64,000 bases of DNA. It comes from Eutreptiella sp. 'Long Island Sound 2002' (lineage: Eukaryota > Euglenozoa > Euglenophyceae > Eutreptiales > Eutreptiaceae). The notes below the pieces were generated by a model. The model was not told the DNA's origin, did no database searches, and saw only the letters and a list, made by a program, of their open reading frames with translations. Shown piece by piece: positions 9,815 to 21,254 of the stretch; positions within the stretch are counted from its first letter, which is position 1, and each line of letters starts with the position of its first letter. The stretch is taken from NCBI GenBank assembly GCA_964036045.1, contig OZ038386.1, forward strand, positions 17,186,329-17,250,328, in the 5' to 3' direction. Made by a program: the position numbers and the translations under genes.

Positions 9815-10600
9815 ATTCTTCCCGTCTTGGACTCTTTGATTTTGGCGACGCCCAAGAGTAAGCGTGTCTTAATGCATGCATGGCGGTGTATGCTATTTAC
9901 GCGTTGGTTTGTGGACTCTTTGCATTTTGCGACGCCCAAGAGTAGGCGTGTTTGTTTAATGCATTCATGCTATGCTACTTATTCTTTATGTCTTGGACTC
10001 TTTGTTTTTTGCGACGCCCAAGAGTAAGCGTGTCTTAATGCTTGCATGGCGGCATATGCTACTTAACCGTTGGTTTGCGGACTCTTTGTATTTTGCGACG
10101 CCCAAGAGTAGGCGTGTTTGTTTAATGCATTCATGCTATGCTACTTATTCTTTATGTCTTCGACTCTTTGCTTTTTGCGACGCCCAAGAGTAAGCGTGTC
10201 TTAATGGGCACAAAGGTGGGTGGGGAGGTACATGGAGAAGGACAAAGGAAGAGGAAGCGTGCAAGTCGGAGGGTGTGGCGTGTTAGTTATCCATTTCTTC
10301 GGTGTTGACGCGCCGCTCGCGACGTGTTTTTATTTACCTATACGGCGTGTTAGAGGGCGGGAGGCACGGTTTGTGGACTCTTTGTTTTTTGCGACGCCCA
10401 AGAGTAAGCGTGTCTTAATGCATGCAAGGCGGTACAAGGTACTTACTCGTTGGTTTGTGGCCTCCTTGTATTTTGGGACTCCCACGCTACTTATTCTTTT
10501 TGTTTTGGACTCTTTGTTTTATGCGACGCCCAAAAGTAAGCGTGTCTTAATGCATGCATGGCGGCATATGCTACTCACTCTTTGGTTGGTGTTGGGGCGC
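9815..10600. repeat. Degenerate ~80-bp repeat family, about eight copies
   Basis: The segment GGACTCTTTG followed by a T-rich stretch, GCGACGCCCAAGAGTA and a G(C/T)GTGT end recurs near 9,829, 9,914, 9,994, 10,077, 10,158, 10,375, 10,455 (decayed) and 10,508. Spacing is about 80 bp, broken by a 150-bp insert at 10,220-10,373. Most copies continue with TTAATGCATGCATGGCGG and TATGCTACTTA. It looks like the edge of a satellite or the terminal repeats of an older element. Confidence 0.75.
10223..10373 (+). repeat. Insert related to a second copy at 16.39-16.54 kb
   Basis: The stretch starting with the GGTACATGGAGAAGGA(C) segment, followed by a purine-rich part, then CGC(C)GCTCGCGACG, a short T-rich segment, CGTGTTAGAGGGCG and GAGGCACGG, interrupts the ~80-bp repeats. 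A diverged copy with the same order of landmarks lies at 16,386-16,545. Two dispersed copies suggest a fragment of a mobile element. No coding capacity is seen. Confidence 0.4.
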
Positions 10601-10889
10601 GCACAAGTCCCCTACTCCTATTGCATGCACTTTGCTAAGTGACTTCTTCTTTGTTGTTGGAGCGCGCACAAGTCCCTAGCGCCTAGGACACGCGCTTTGC
10701 TAGGTGTTTTGGGGCAAGCAACGCTCAACTTCGTCGCCGTCGCGACTCTGTTGTTCTGCTGTTTCTGTGTGTGTCCTAAATTTTGCGACCTCGCCAAACA
10801 GCGGCGTAAAATGTTTTTGGGGGTTTCTGAGGTCGGAAAAACCGATTTTGCGCTTTTTTCTGGTGGTGCGTCTTTTTCTGTCCTGTAAA

Positions 10890-12138
10890 CCAGGGGATAT
10901 CAGGGACAGAGGTCTCTACTCGACCCTGCCCATCCCTCACTGTGCTAACAGTGTTCTATACGTGGACTACACGGAGATGCCGAAGTTCGGGGGCTATGAC
11001 TTCGCCCTCGTGGTAACCTGTGGGTTGACCAGGTTTACCAGGGTGTTCCCATGTACCAAGCACATTACCGGGGAGGAGACTATCAAGCTACTCCTGGAGG
11101 AGTGGTTTTGTGTCTATGGGGCGCCCAAGGAGATCAACTCCGATGAGGACGTACGAGTACGCTCAGATACTGGCTGGTACAAGAGGGTCCTGAGATCCCT
11201 CAATGTCCAGGTGTCTACGGGGATTCCCTACTCTCACACGAGCAACCCCCTATGTGAGCGACAGATCCGTGTCCTGAAGGAGAATGTACGGATATGGTGC
11301 AAAACTGAACGCACCAGAGACTGGGTGAGACTACTCCCCGTCATATCCTTGATGATGAACTCCCAAGAGAGTTCAGCTACTGGCTACTCGCCCCATGAGC
11401 TATTCCTCGGGCGCCCGGCATGGTTCCTACATGCCCCCTATCCAGAGGACACCCATTCTTCGGTGGGTGAATGGGTCCAAGAGCAACAAGCGAAGGTGGA
11501 CAAGGCCAAGGCTATGCTCCAGAGAGTGAGGGAGCGTCAGTGGAACAAGAAGAACAAGCACCGGGTACCGGCCACCTACCAAGAGGGGGACTGGGTGCTG
11601 GTGCACCACAGTCGACTACCCGCCTGGCCACGCTCTACCAGCGATGACCCATACTTCGGGCCGTACAAGATTCTATCAGTGGATGGACACCGTATCACCG
11701 TGCGGTGTTCTCCCCGTCTAGGGGGGACCCTGGTGTGCGCTGCTCAACACCTGAAGCGCTACTATGATCCTGAAGACCTCTGTGGGGAGGAGTGGGAGCT
11801 GAACGACGAGGAAATCGCCGCTCTGGACCTACAAGGGGCTGCCAGCCCTATGGAAGTTGAAGGTGAACTCCCCGACATGAACGCCGAGGAAATGGCTAAG
11901 GAGGGCTTCTACCTGGTGAAGTCTGTCCTACGCCACCGCTATCGCCAGGGTTGGCGCTTCCTCATGCCTCTGGGAAGGGTTTGGAGTCGAAGAGGCCACC
12001 TGGGAGCCCTTCTCTGCGTTTGTTCTACCTAAGGGACGCCTAAACTCAGTTCTGGTTGACTACTTGTCCCAGAACAACCTTGGTGAGTTGCTGAGGCTCG
12101 CTGAGACGCTTGCCTCCAAGACTAAAGCTAGGGACTGA
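10890..12138 (+). pseudogene. Ty3/gypsy chromovirus remnant: integrase core plus chromodomain, frameshifted
   Basis: Integrases of this family cut and join retrotransposon cDNA into chromosomes; chromodomains steer insertion to chromatin marks. Three parts of the catalytic triad are visible: D in VLYVDYTEM, D in INSDEDVRV, and E in PLCERQIRVLKENV about 35 residues after the second D. They are followed by a GDWVLVHHSR segment typical of the integrase C-terminal barrel. After about 11,960 the frame must shift to recover a chromodomain (WEGFGVEEATWEP, ending at the TGA at 12136-12138). One extra C in CTCATGCCTCTGG at about 11,965 explains the shift. No protease, reverse transcriptase or intact zinc-binding H2C2 motif is present upstream, so the copy is 5'-truncated at about 10,890, where the sequence abruptly changes from repeats. 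I consider it dead. Confidence 0.85.
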
Positions 12139-13560
12139 ACCTTACCCTTACCTGCCAAAGCGTATGTGTGAGTGTGCTATTCCTAAGGTCCTGAGAGCAA
12201 GCCGCAGAAGTGGTGTCCTAATTATACCCAAGTCTGCACGCTTGCTAAACCTGGAGGGTTGGCTTATTGATGCCACGGGGTACACCCCGGGTCTCCCCTC
12301 CCCTAAGCGCCCAATTTCTGTGCTGGCGCAAAACCTTTGGGGAATACCCAGCGTACTAATCCAGGTATTGTTTTCCCTACCTATCTGTCTACTACAGGGA
12401 GGGGTGGCCAAAAGCTATGAAGGCATGAAAACGCCGTTTTGCTAAGTGGCCAAAACACTGACCTAACCACTGCCACAGCCCACCAACCCTGCTAAAATTG
12501 CAGGAAACGGGTGGGACAGTGACACACGCACTACAGGTCCTACACACCCTACAGTGGCACCATCCTGGTGGGCGAGCACTGGGGCAACTGGCTCAAGCCC
12601 CCACTCAGGACTACCACTCCTACACGCACACTCTACTTGGTGTTGTTGAAGAACATGTCGTGGGTCCTAGCGACCCTCCTGTGAAATGACAAGAGAACAC
12701 AGCGCTGCTAAGCAACTGTGGCCTAACAGGGGACGCCACAACGCGTTTCCCCTGCTAGGGCTTGGAGGGAAGAGGTGCTCTTGCGTGCACGTCGCAGATG
12801 TCGAAGAAGTCGGACTCCCTGCTCTGCCGCAGGCAGAGGGGAGTTATTTGTTTGTGTGATCTGCGCCCTTGTTTAGCAGGGCATGAAAAAAATGGTATGC
12901 TGCTGCACCAATCACCCTACCTGCCCACCTGTAAAGCAAAGGCAAATGAAGAGGCGTTTGCGGCGGAGGAACCAAGCCACACTCCCCGTATTATACGGTT
13001 CTCAGTGTGACCTATAATACACTGTCCGCAAACACGCTGGAGGACCAGCTACCTCTGTCAAGCAAGCAAGCGTTAAGGGACTCCTCAGGTTCTCTTAAAG
13101 AACGTACCGAGGAGCCCCTGGGTAGCCTAAACAAGGTTTACCGTGCGCACTTCGCGTGGCCTACCCTTTAATGCGTGTGTGAATGCGCGAGCATGCACGA
13201 GTCCTTTGGGCAAACCTGCCCATCTCAACCGCGATCACGAACTCCACCAGGGGGTGGCCCCGCCTGGGCTTACTCACCTTACCTACCGCTGGAGAGAGAG
13301 AGCAAGTGAGGGGCGCACGCGAAGAACGTTGCTATGCACTTGTGTGTATGTCTAATCACCCTGATCTGACCGCTGATCATCTGCAATCTTTCTAATCAAT
13401 CCCTCTATCGCATCCTATCGTTGTTAGCGCTGCTACAAGACTCGTTCACGGAGACACGAGACGAGCAATGTGTATGCGGCATACGAGACGAGCATACCTG
13501 TAGTTTATACCTGATTCATTGAAGTCTTTTTCGTTCATTTTCGAATTCTTGAATTTTTGA
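12139..13560. other. Sequence downstream of the chromovirus remnant, possible 3' UTR or LTR
   Basis: No supported gene. The DNA is of moderate GC and could include the 3' untranslated region and a terminal repeat of the chromovirus, but no second copy of the repeat lies in the window, so LTR ends cannot be placed. A small imperfect repeat, GACGAGCA around a GCATACGAGACGAGCATAC segment, is seen near 13,460-13,500. Confidence 0.3.
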
Positions 13561-14660
13561 TTCTTCTAATACTGTGGGTGGAATCTGTATGTTTATTTAT
13601 TAATGTGTGTCTCGTCATTTTCAAGACTACGTGAGACATACGTTTATAATTCCATTATTTCTCCATTTTCCGGCGCTTCGCTAGGAGCCGCTCCTGCGCG
13701 CCGCCATTTTATGCGTATGAATTTCTGGATTTAAAAAATCCAGAGATGACTGTAATTTCTATAAAAATGTGCTTCTGATGCACAATTGGATTCTGCTCAG
13801 GTGTGTTGTTTCAGAAAAATTCTACGCCGTCATTTGACGGATTTTGATGTCGTCGCTTCGTTTTTGCGTGGATTCGTCCATAATTCTCCCATTCCTGCCT
13901 CTGCAGATACCCACGCGCAGCTACGCTGAGTAGGCCGTGTTCGGGCCGAAACGCAGCAGCCTGGAGAGACTGAGCAGAACCCAAGACCCCACCAAGGGGC
14001 AATTTAATTCTTTTGAGACCCCCTTCGCCCTAAGACAGGTCACAGGTCGCCAGCAGGTTTACGAGAACCCATGCGAGTGTGTATATTGCGTCTTGCGTTG
14101 GGTTTGTGTCGCGCTGCGTCTTGGAGGGAGGGATGCACATGCACATGTTTTGGCATGCTCCCAAACTAACCCAACCAAGCCACAGGAGCCCCGGCAGCGC
14201 CATGAGCGCTGAGTCTTCTGTAGGAAATGTTATAAACAGAGCAGCAAAAGAGCGCCAGCCATGGTGAGCGCCCATTTTTCTGTGTGAGGGAAACTATAGG
14301 TATTTTAAAGTAGATGTGGAAACCAAGGAAAGGCCAAGAAAAAATCCCTTTTTCCTAAAATGCGACAGTGGTGGCCACCACAGCACAAGGGGGGAGTAAG
14401 AAAAAGTGCTTTTCCAATGCTTTGAGGCATTTTCTAGTTGTATCAGAGATGCACTGAGCATCCATGCATTTCTATCTTAGTATTGGTCCCACCAAAACTG
14501 GTGATAACACATTTTGACCTATGGAACCAAACACCAAATCAGGATATGGAGTGGACCCCTTAATCCCCTTTCAATGTGAAGTAAAACATCTTTTCCTGAG
14601 TTGACTGAAAACTGACATATCCAAAGTAGAGCCTATGAATTTATCTATGTTTTTCCATGA
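13561..14660. other. Intergenic DNA, no gene seen
   Basis: Mixed AT-rich and moderate-GC sequence with short unconnected open frames only. I see no splice-bounded exon, RNA gene or repeat beyond short A/T runs. Confidence 0.4.
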
Positions 14661-14662
14661 AT

Positions 14663-14751
14663 TCTTAGCTATCCTAGTGGTATGCACCCTAGGGGGCTGG
14701 GCACCTCTTTTTGAGAGGTCCTGGGTTCAATTCCTGGTCAGCCTAGCTAAG
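14663..14751 (+). ncRNA. tRNA-like element, possibly a SINE head
   Basis: CTTAGCTA at 14,663 pairs perfectly with TAGCTAAG at 14,744-14,751, like an acceptor stem. Inside are a D-arm-like TAGTGGTATGCACC, a hairpin ACCTC/GAGGT with a seven-base loop TTTTTGA (anticodon position TTT), and a T-loop-like GGGTTCAATTCC, which also matches the internal B box of RNA polymerase III genes. The spacing is wrong for a working tRNA: there is extra sequence between the D arm and the anticodon arm and almost no variable loop. A tRNA-derived SINE head or tRNA pseudogene fits better. No oligo-A tail or second copy is seen. Confidence 0.4.
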
Positions 14752-15189
14752 TAGGAAGATCCCATGTGACATGGCAGTGACCTCATCGCCACATGCCCTG
14801 CCACCTCAGCACATATGGGACCCAAAACAAAGAGTGCACATCTCCTGAGATGGCACTATGGAGAGAGAGTGACCATGAGGCAGTTTTCTAACTCTTTTCC
14901 AAAACATTTCAGCTATCTTTGTGAATATGCATTCATTTGTGACCTGAGTTGCAGTTTCTGTGAATATCCAATCATCTTTCACTGTTTACACTGCAGCCCT
15001 TCATGCTTTGATCCTGATTCTCTTCGCCTTGCATACTTCTGGCTTGGGCTATCCTGGATTGACTTGGATTTACTGTATTTCAACAAACAAAAGCTTTTCA
15101 TCTCCAAAAACAAGCAGCAGGACACCCTACAGCAACAGCAAGCAGCAGGAGAAGCAAAAACACAGTGCTGAAACCACTATAAACTTTTC

Positions 15190-16140
15190 TGTCCTGGTGC
15201 GCGGCGTCGTCCGGTCGTCGGGCCCGGTCCGCGGTTTTCCTGCCCCCCCCCCCCCCCCTCTTGCTGGCCCCTTGGTGCCGTTGCCCGGCCTCCCGTCTTG
15301 GCCTGTTGTTTGTGTTCTGTCCTGCGGTGCGGTGCTGTGTTGTTCTGTTGTGCCGTCTGCCGCGTGGTTGTTGCTGTTTGCGTCGGTTCGTGCTCGTGGT
15401 GCCCTTTTGCTGCATTTGCGCTGGCTGGTGCCGTGTGCCGTTGCCTGTGGTTGCTAGGTGCGTGTCGTTGGGTCTGGTTGTCCGCTGTTGTTTTCCTCTG
15501 GCGTGCTTTGTCGCGGGTGCTCTTGCCTGGCCGCGTGGCCTGCTGCCCCGCTGTGTGCTGCGGTGTGTTGTGGCGTCCCGCTCCCCTGTGCTGTGTCCTG
15601 TGTTCCGCGGTGCTGTCGTGCTGTGTGGTGCCGTGCCGTGGCGCCCTGCTGTCCGTTTTGGTTCGTTGGCGGTGTTGGTTTGTGTCCTTTCCCCGTGTCG
15701 GCGGTGCTGTGTTGCGCTGTGTGGTTCGTGTTGTTCTGTGCCGGTTTGGTCTGTGCTGTCGCTGGTGCCTCCCGCTGTGGTGCGCCGCTGTGTGTGGTGC
15801 TGTCTCCCCGGGCGTTCTGTGGTGTGGTGGTGCTGCCTTGTTGCGTGGCGTGGTGTGCCGTGGTGTCCTGTTGGGCCGTGTTGTGCTCTGTGGTGCCGTG
15901 TTGCCTCGTGGTGCCGTGCTGCTGGGCTGTGTTGTGTGTTCTCCTTTGCTGTGGGTGGTCCTTTCGCCTTTCCCCGTTGTCTCGTGTGCTCCTGCTGTGT
16001 CTTGCGGCGTTCTGCGCCCTGTGCTGTGTCCTGTGGTGTTGTGCTGCCTTGTGGCGCTGTGCTGGCTGGCTGTGCTATGCGGCTGTCTGGGCTGCTGGTT
16101 GTTGTTTTTCTTTTCGTCCTCTTTTGCTTCCCTACCAACC
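15190..16140. repeat. G/T-skewed low-complexity block
   Basis: The plus strand is made almost only of G, T and C, with repeated TGTGCTGTGTTG and CCGTGCCGT words and a 17-base C-run at about 15,243. Several plus frames and one minus frame (Gln/Thr/Arg/His-rich) stay open across it purely because of composition. It resembles the skewed blocks at 1-7 kb. I do not annotate a protein. Confidence 0.5.
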
Positions 16141-16385
16141 CCTGCTGTTTTTCCGGTCCTTTGAAAACGTTCTCAAAACCAAAAATTGAAATGTGTCTCA
16201 CTAGAAAATTAGACTCTACGCAACTCACGCACGCAAGCAGGCAGCAATACCAAAATCACTGTGCTGACTTACGTGTTCCCACGCGGCCTCGAAGATGGTG
16301 GTCTTGTTTGCAAGGGGTTGACCGCTTTTCCCCCAGGGCCGGTCACTGAGCTGACGGAAAGGGGTGAGGGGGGGCCCGAGGGAGG

Positions 16386-16545
16386 AGAGGTAGGTGCATG
16401 GAGAAGGAAAGAAAAGGAAAGGAAGCAGGGCGAAGGGACGCGGCGGCTTAGAAAAATTTTTCGAGTTTTACGCGCTGCTCGCGACGGGTTTCTCTTTGCG
16501 CCTATGGCTAGTTAGACGACGAGAGGGACGGCGTTAGGGTCCTAC
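16386..16545 (+). repeat. Second, diverged copy of the 10.2-kb dispersed repeat
   Basis: Landmarks match the copy at 10,223-10,373 in the same order: GGTGCATGGAGAAGGA, a purine-rich stretch, CGCTGCTCGCGACGGG, a short T-rich segment, and GAGAGGGACGG. Identity is low between landmarks, so the copies are old. No ORF of interest. Confidence 0.4.
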
Positions 16546-18680
16546 GAGCGTTACGGTGTTTACGGCGTTAACTATTCAACTATTTCACGTCGAAAAAATT
16601 TTCGTCGGGTTTTTACGCGTTTCGCATCGCGCTTTTTGGCCTGGGCTTTTTTTATGCTAATTAGCTTTATTTTCAGCTATTCAGAAATTTTTTTCGTGTT
16701 GTTTTACACTCCTTTTATTTTTCATTGTGCCGAGACGCGAGCGCGCGCGACCACGACAAACATCATTTGTGGGAGACTTGCCCAGGCCAAGCCCCCCTAT
16801 TCTTTGAGAAGTATGAAGGACTAACATTTAATCATTTTCTCCATTATTTTGAAGCATTAAGTACAATTTTTAAAGCCGCTAGGGAAAAAACCCTAGCACC
16901 TCCATGAAGTTCACCCCTGGCATTCAAGAGAGTGGACGCATCTTCCTTCATGGGGGTAATACCGAAACTAAACTAGGCACGTCTTGCCTTTTTTCTTAGA
17001 GGTTAAGCCTCGTGATTTCCCACGTAAGGACCTAGATGCTTAAAAGTGACATCTACTTATTGTGGTGTTATTTTGTAACTGTTTCGGAATTCGGTTGCTA
17101 CCTCAGGACCTAGATGCTTAAAAGTTATATCTACTTATTGTGGTGTTATTTTAGAATTGTTTCGGAATTCAGTTGCTTGGCCAAGCTGGCCAAGCCATAC
17201 CCTGTGTTTGGCCCATCGTACTTGCCCCAGAGTCCTAACTTACTCCATTGCAGACAAAACGGTGCACATCAAGTGGCTATCACTATCTACTTGGCTCGAT
17301 TGCTGGCAGCTTTCACACTAAATCATTTGCTTTGTTTATAAAACATTGAAGCTTTGTACTTAAGCCTGCACTATCCTTTGGAGCCCCTCTTTGTTACATG
17401 CGTCGATTTGGATAAAATACATCCTGATTGATCTTGGTGCTGTGCTATCACTTTGCCTATTTTGAAAAGCAATCAGTTTTTGTTCTTCAAAAACCATTCG
17501 AGAAAACAGCAAGGTTTACAACATAACTATTTGGCAAAGCAGAATATCTTTGTGGTTGCAAAGGCTGACCTCTGTGAGCTTGAGCACGAACCCCTCAACC
17601 ACACGAACACAAAATCTACAAGAAGCAGAAAGTTACCACGTCATGGTGTTAAGTGCCTATACTGCGCCCATCGCCGCCGGGCTAAAAGCTGACGAGCGGG
17701 GGAACCAAAGTGTGGTATCCACAAGTGCACAAAGGAACACGACTTGCCTACACAGAGAGCATAGTATAACAAGAGGGGCCCAGAAGGATAAAGAAATGGA
17801 CGATTATGAATTCCCCGCCTATTGTCCTTTTATTTACCGAGGCACCCACATTGACGCTGGAGGCCCTCGAAAATTTGGGGCGTAGGGACTCCCTAACTGC
17901 TGCCCTAACGTCCGTGGTTGCCCGATCGTAGTGTCCTAGAAAGGTTTTCTAGTTTGCCTTGCCTGTGTTGATGTTCCTGCTTGCCGGGTTTTTGTTTATT
18001 GAAAACCTTGATAGATTTTCCCAAAGTGCAAAATGACAAACAACAGGTACAAAGCAACCCAGATACCGGATCAAAATCAAAGTCAGGAAATAATCCTTCC
18101 ACTTCAAAGCATAAGTAGCAAAGAGGGGCTGCTCAATGAATAATGCAGGTCTAAATACAAAGCTTCCGTCAATTATAAACAAAGCAATGGTTTTTATAGT
18201 GAAAACTGGCATAAGTCTGGTCCTAAGGATAGTCCCAAGCACTTCATGTGCAGAGATTGAGATGCAATGGAGTTGGTTAAAAATCAGGGGCATGGGAGTT
18301 GAGCCACACAGGATATGGCTTGGCCAGCTTGGTTTGGCCATTTTTTGGGCCATTTCTCGGACATATCCTGGAGCTAAAGGGCAAGAAAGGGCTCTTATTC
18401 ACGGGGCAATCGAGGCGCACGTGGAGTGTAGCAACCGTTTGCCTTCATTTGGCCGTTTTGAGTGGGTTTTGGGGCCGTTTTGGGCCACAAAAGGCTGTTT
18501 TGGGGCAGAAAATGCGCAGGTTTGGGAAGGCACCTCCCAACTTGGCGCCCCCGCCCCAGGGCGCCACCGGTGAGTTTTTGCCTGAAAACTTGGATTTGGC
18601 AAAGGCACCACCTAGGCTCTGGATGGCTAGAGTAGGGTAGAGCCCAGAGCGATGAGGCGGAGCAATGGCCAAAACGGAAA
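16546..18680. other. Intergenic DNA containing one tandem duplication
   Basis: No convincing gene. Within it, a 78-bp unit beginning AGGACCTAGATGCTTAAAAG occurs twice in tandem (GGACCTAG at 17,028 and 17,106), each copy containing ATCTACTTATTGTGGTG and TTTCGGAATTC. The remaining sequence shows only short frames without splice support. Confidence 0.45.
17028..17183. repeat. Two tandem copies of a 78-bp unit
   Basis: The repeat distance is 78 bp, measured from GGACCTAGATGCTTAAAAG at 17,028 and at 17,106. The copies differ at a handful of positions, so this is a fairly recent local duplication. No function is apparent. Confidence 0.85.
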
Positions 18681-18684
18681 GGAG

Positions 18685-18760
18685 AAAAGCTTGTTGTTGC
18701 TTGTTGCTTGTTGCTTGTTGCTTGCTTGTTAGCTGGATTTAAGTGGAGAGGGGTGTAGTA

Positions 18761-18798
<38 letters not shown>

Positions 18799-18800
18799 TC
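18685..18800. repeat. Microsatellites: (TTGTTGC)n-like and (GT)n
   Basis: A stretch of TTGTTGCTTG units at about 18,688-18,730 is followed by an uninterrupted GT run at about 18,768-18,797. Both are simple sequence repeats. Confidence 0.9.
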
Positions 18801-21250
18801 ATGTGCATCCAGTGGAGCGGGCTCTACATCTTACGATTGTTATCACGTTCTGATAAGCATAGAAAATAAACTTACGTCTAGTGGAATAGGTCTTACGTCG
18901 AGTGCAACCTTCGAAGAGAACATTTGAACATTATAATGTCCTACTAAACGTAACCGAGCCAGCAAACGTACATCTCCATGGGAAACCTAGCCACAGAAAA
19001 TCCGGAAAATGCCCTGCCTTGAGCGGCCATGTGGCGCCGAGCGGAGGACCGACCCTAAGGCCCCCGGGCCAATGGCATCTGGTACACGTGGTTCAGGGGT
19101 GAGCCAATCCGGGGAACGTGGGGCTAAGGTTGCCCCCTAGCCTCTAGCAAAAGCTTGACGACAACCAAATGCACCCAGGAAACAAATGGGTACTTCAACC
19201 TGCGAAGGATGCAAATTGGTGGAATGCGGTTGACACAAACACTTTGTTGTTGGCAAAGATACTTGCAGGGAACACGCCTACGGGTACCGAAAAAGCTGTG
19301 CTTGGGGAAAGGGTGGGCTAGGGGATACTTGGAACACGGACCTAAAAGGGCACAACCCATGCGGGGTGCACCCATGGGAAACCTACCGCCGGCCGGGCCC
19401 TGGGGGAACCTGGGTTAATTTTCCAACCCATCATGAATCACCTATTCAGGTGTGCAAAAAATCTTCATTGCATCAAGGACGGAGAAACAGCAAAAGATTC
19501 ATATGCCCCATGCCGAGCTCTTCCTGTATCACGGACCAGCACCGCTCGAACCTTGGTGACACATTAAAACCGCATATGTCCCCTTACTATTCATAACCAT
19601 GCCATTTTTGCGGTTGACCAAATTTTGAAGCATGCACAAGAGGTGATTGTTGCTGACAGCAGCCAGAATCAGAGACGCGACAACCCAATAGCTGTGCATG
19701 GATAAGCCAGGTAAGCCATGAGGACACATCAATCCTCCCATTCATTGTCACAGTCCTTCTCGGTCCAGTGCCTCAACGTTTGACTTTTGATTCGTTGACC
19801 TATTAGCATCTGTTGAGCCTGTCTTCAGTACGGCAATGTGCAGTTTCAGCTGGAATCCTGGTGGTTCTGCTCACATTTTGCTTCTACCCCATAAATCCCT
19901 CGAAATTGATTCAACCTCCCAGAGACTTAGGTTCAAACTTGTGAAAAATTCAGACCAAAGAAAACAACAGGGTGTTTCCTGTCTCCCAAGGGCTAGTGTA
20001 TGCTGAGATTGTAAAAGGGCTGCCAAGGGAAGTGCTGTTGTGGGCTTCCAAGGATTGTGGAGGTAAACAAGGGCAAGAGGAGGTAATGAAATACAGGGTT
20101 GCTGCATGTTCAGAGATGCCAGTGGTCACATTGGTAGCCACGCCCACCCTCGCGGTGACATCGGCGTCAACTTCCCACACCACCTGCGGTTGCTCCAGCA
20201 GTTACTACAGCGACATCGGCAGTTTCAGTCAGCAGCAGCAAAGATGCTGTTGACAGATGACCCGCTTGGAAACAGGCGCCCTAGGATTTGGACCATTTGC
20301 TGATACAGTGGCCTTAGGGTTGAGGGCGCACAACCATTTGTGCGGGTGACTGGGCCATTTGTGGTGGTTTGCATGCCAATTGCCCTGGTCCGTTTCCAGC
20401 AGCCCACAATTTGTGCCCATGCAGCAGTGAACCCACGCAGGACCTGTAATCCCTGTGCGGAATGGGCCTGGCTCCAATCCAAGGCTCCATATCACACCCC
20501 CACCACGCACCCCCTGACCTCCGCCCCACCCACCCACCCACAAGAACCCCACCACCCTGATGTCTACTGGGCTTTTCCTCAGGAGGTGGCCAAAGGAGTG
20601 TGGCCGGCAACAACCCTCAGAATGCCGATGGCAAACACGCACAAAACCAAAGGCGTTTTCGGACGGTTCAGCCATGGAGTGACCATTTGCCCCCCTCTCC
20701 GGTTCTGGCCCCTTTCCCCACACCTTCCCGTTCCCCCTGGCCAACAGCCCCCCAATGGTAGAGAAGTTACAGAATGGTCGTAACCCCCCCACCACCAGCA
20801 CCGACGGAAAAGACCCCATGCGCCATCCCACACGTCAGGGCAGTGAACGCCAGCGCCGCCTACTCTCACACCCTGGTGCAGCGCACAGCACCACTGTTGA
20901 ACACTGCACCTGCCCTTGCACTTGCAACAGCCGGCCAAATATTGCCGGCGGAAGCACCTGAAGGGCCACAAAGGGTCAAAACAAAAAAAAGGATCGAAAA
21001 CCGATGGCGGTCATCCGCCTGTAACATGTAACAGCGCGGGCTGGCCATGGGCAGAGCATCCCCTGTGGCGGTTTGCTGAATGGGCCTGGCTTGAGTCCCA
21101 AGGCTCCATATCACACCCCAGCCACGCCCAGATCTCTGACCCAGGCACCCACAAGGCTTCCACCGCCCTCATCACCACCACCACCACAACCACAACCGCC
21201 ACATTCATGTCAATGAGTCAGGAGTCGGCCTGTGGGACTGGTCGAACCGC
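18801..21250. other. Intergenic DNA with a dispersed ~60-bp repeat
   Basis: No supported gene. The segment AATGGGCCTGGCT followed by AAGGCTCCATATCACACCCC occurs at about 20,460-20,505 and again at about 21,078-21,120, in the same orientation. Several short open frames overlap it, but none carries a recognisable domain or good splice sites. Confidence 0.4.
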
Positions 21251-21254
21251 GCGG

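Noticed and set aside
6596-9861. Three overlapping very long Cys-rich ORFs
   Set aside because: They are one 65-bp minisatellite read in three frames; no frame is favoured.
15098-16228. 376-codon minus-strand ORF rich in Gln, Thr, Arg and His
   Set aside because: Composition only; no domain, and the opposite strand is equally open.
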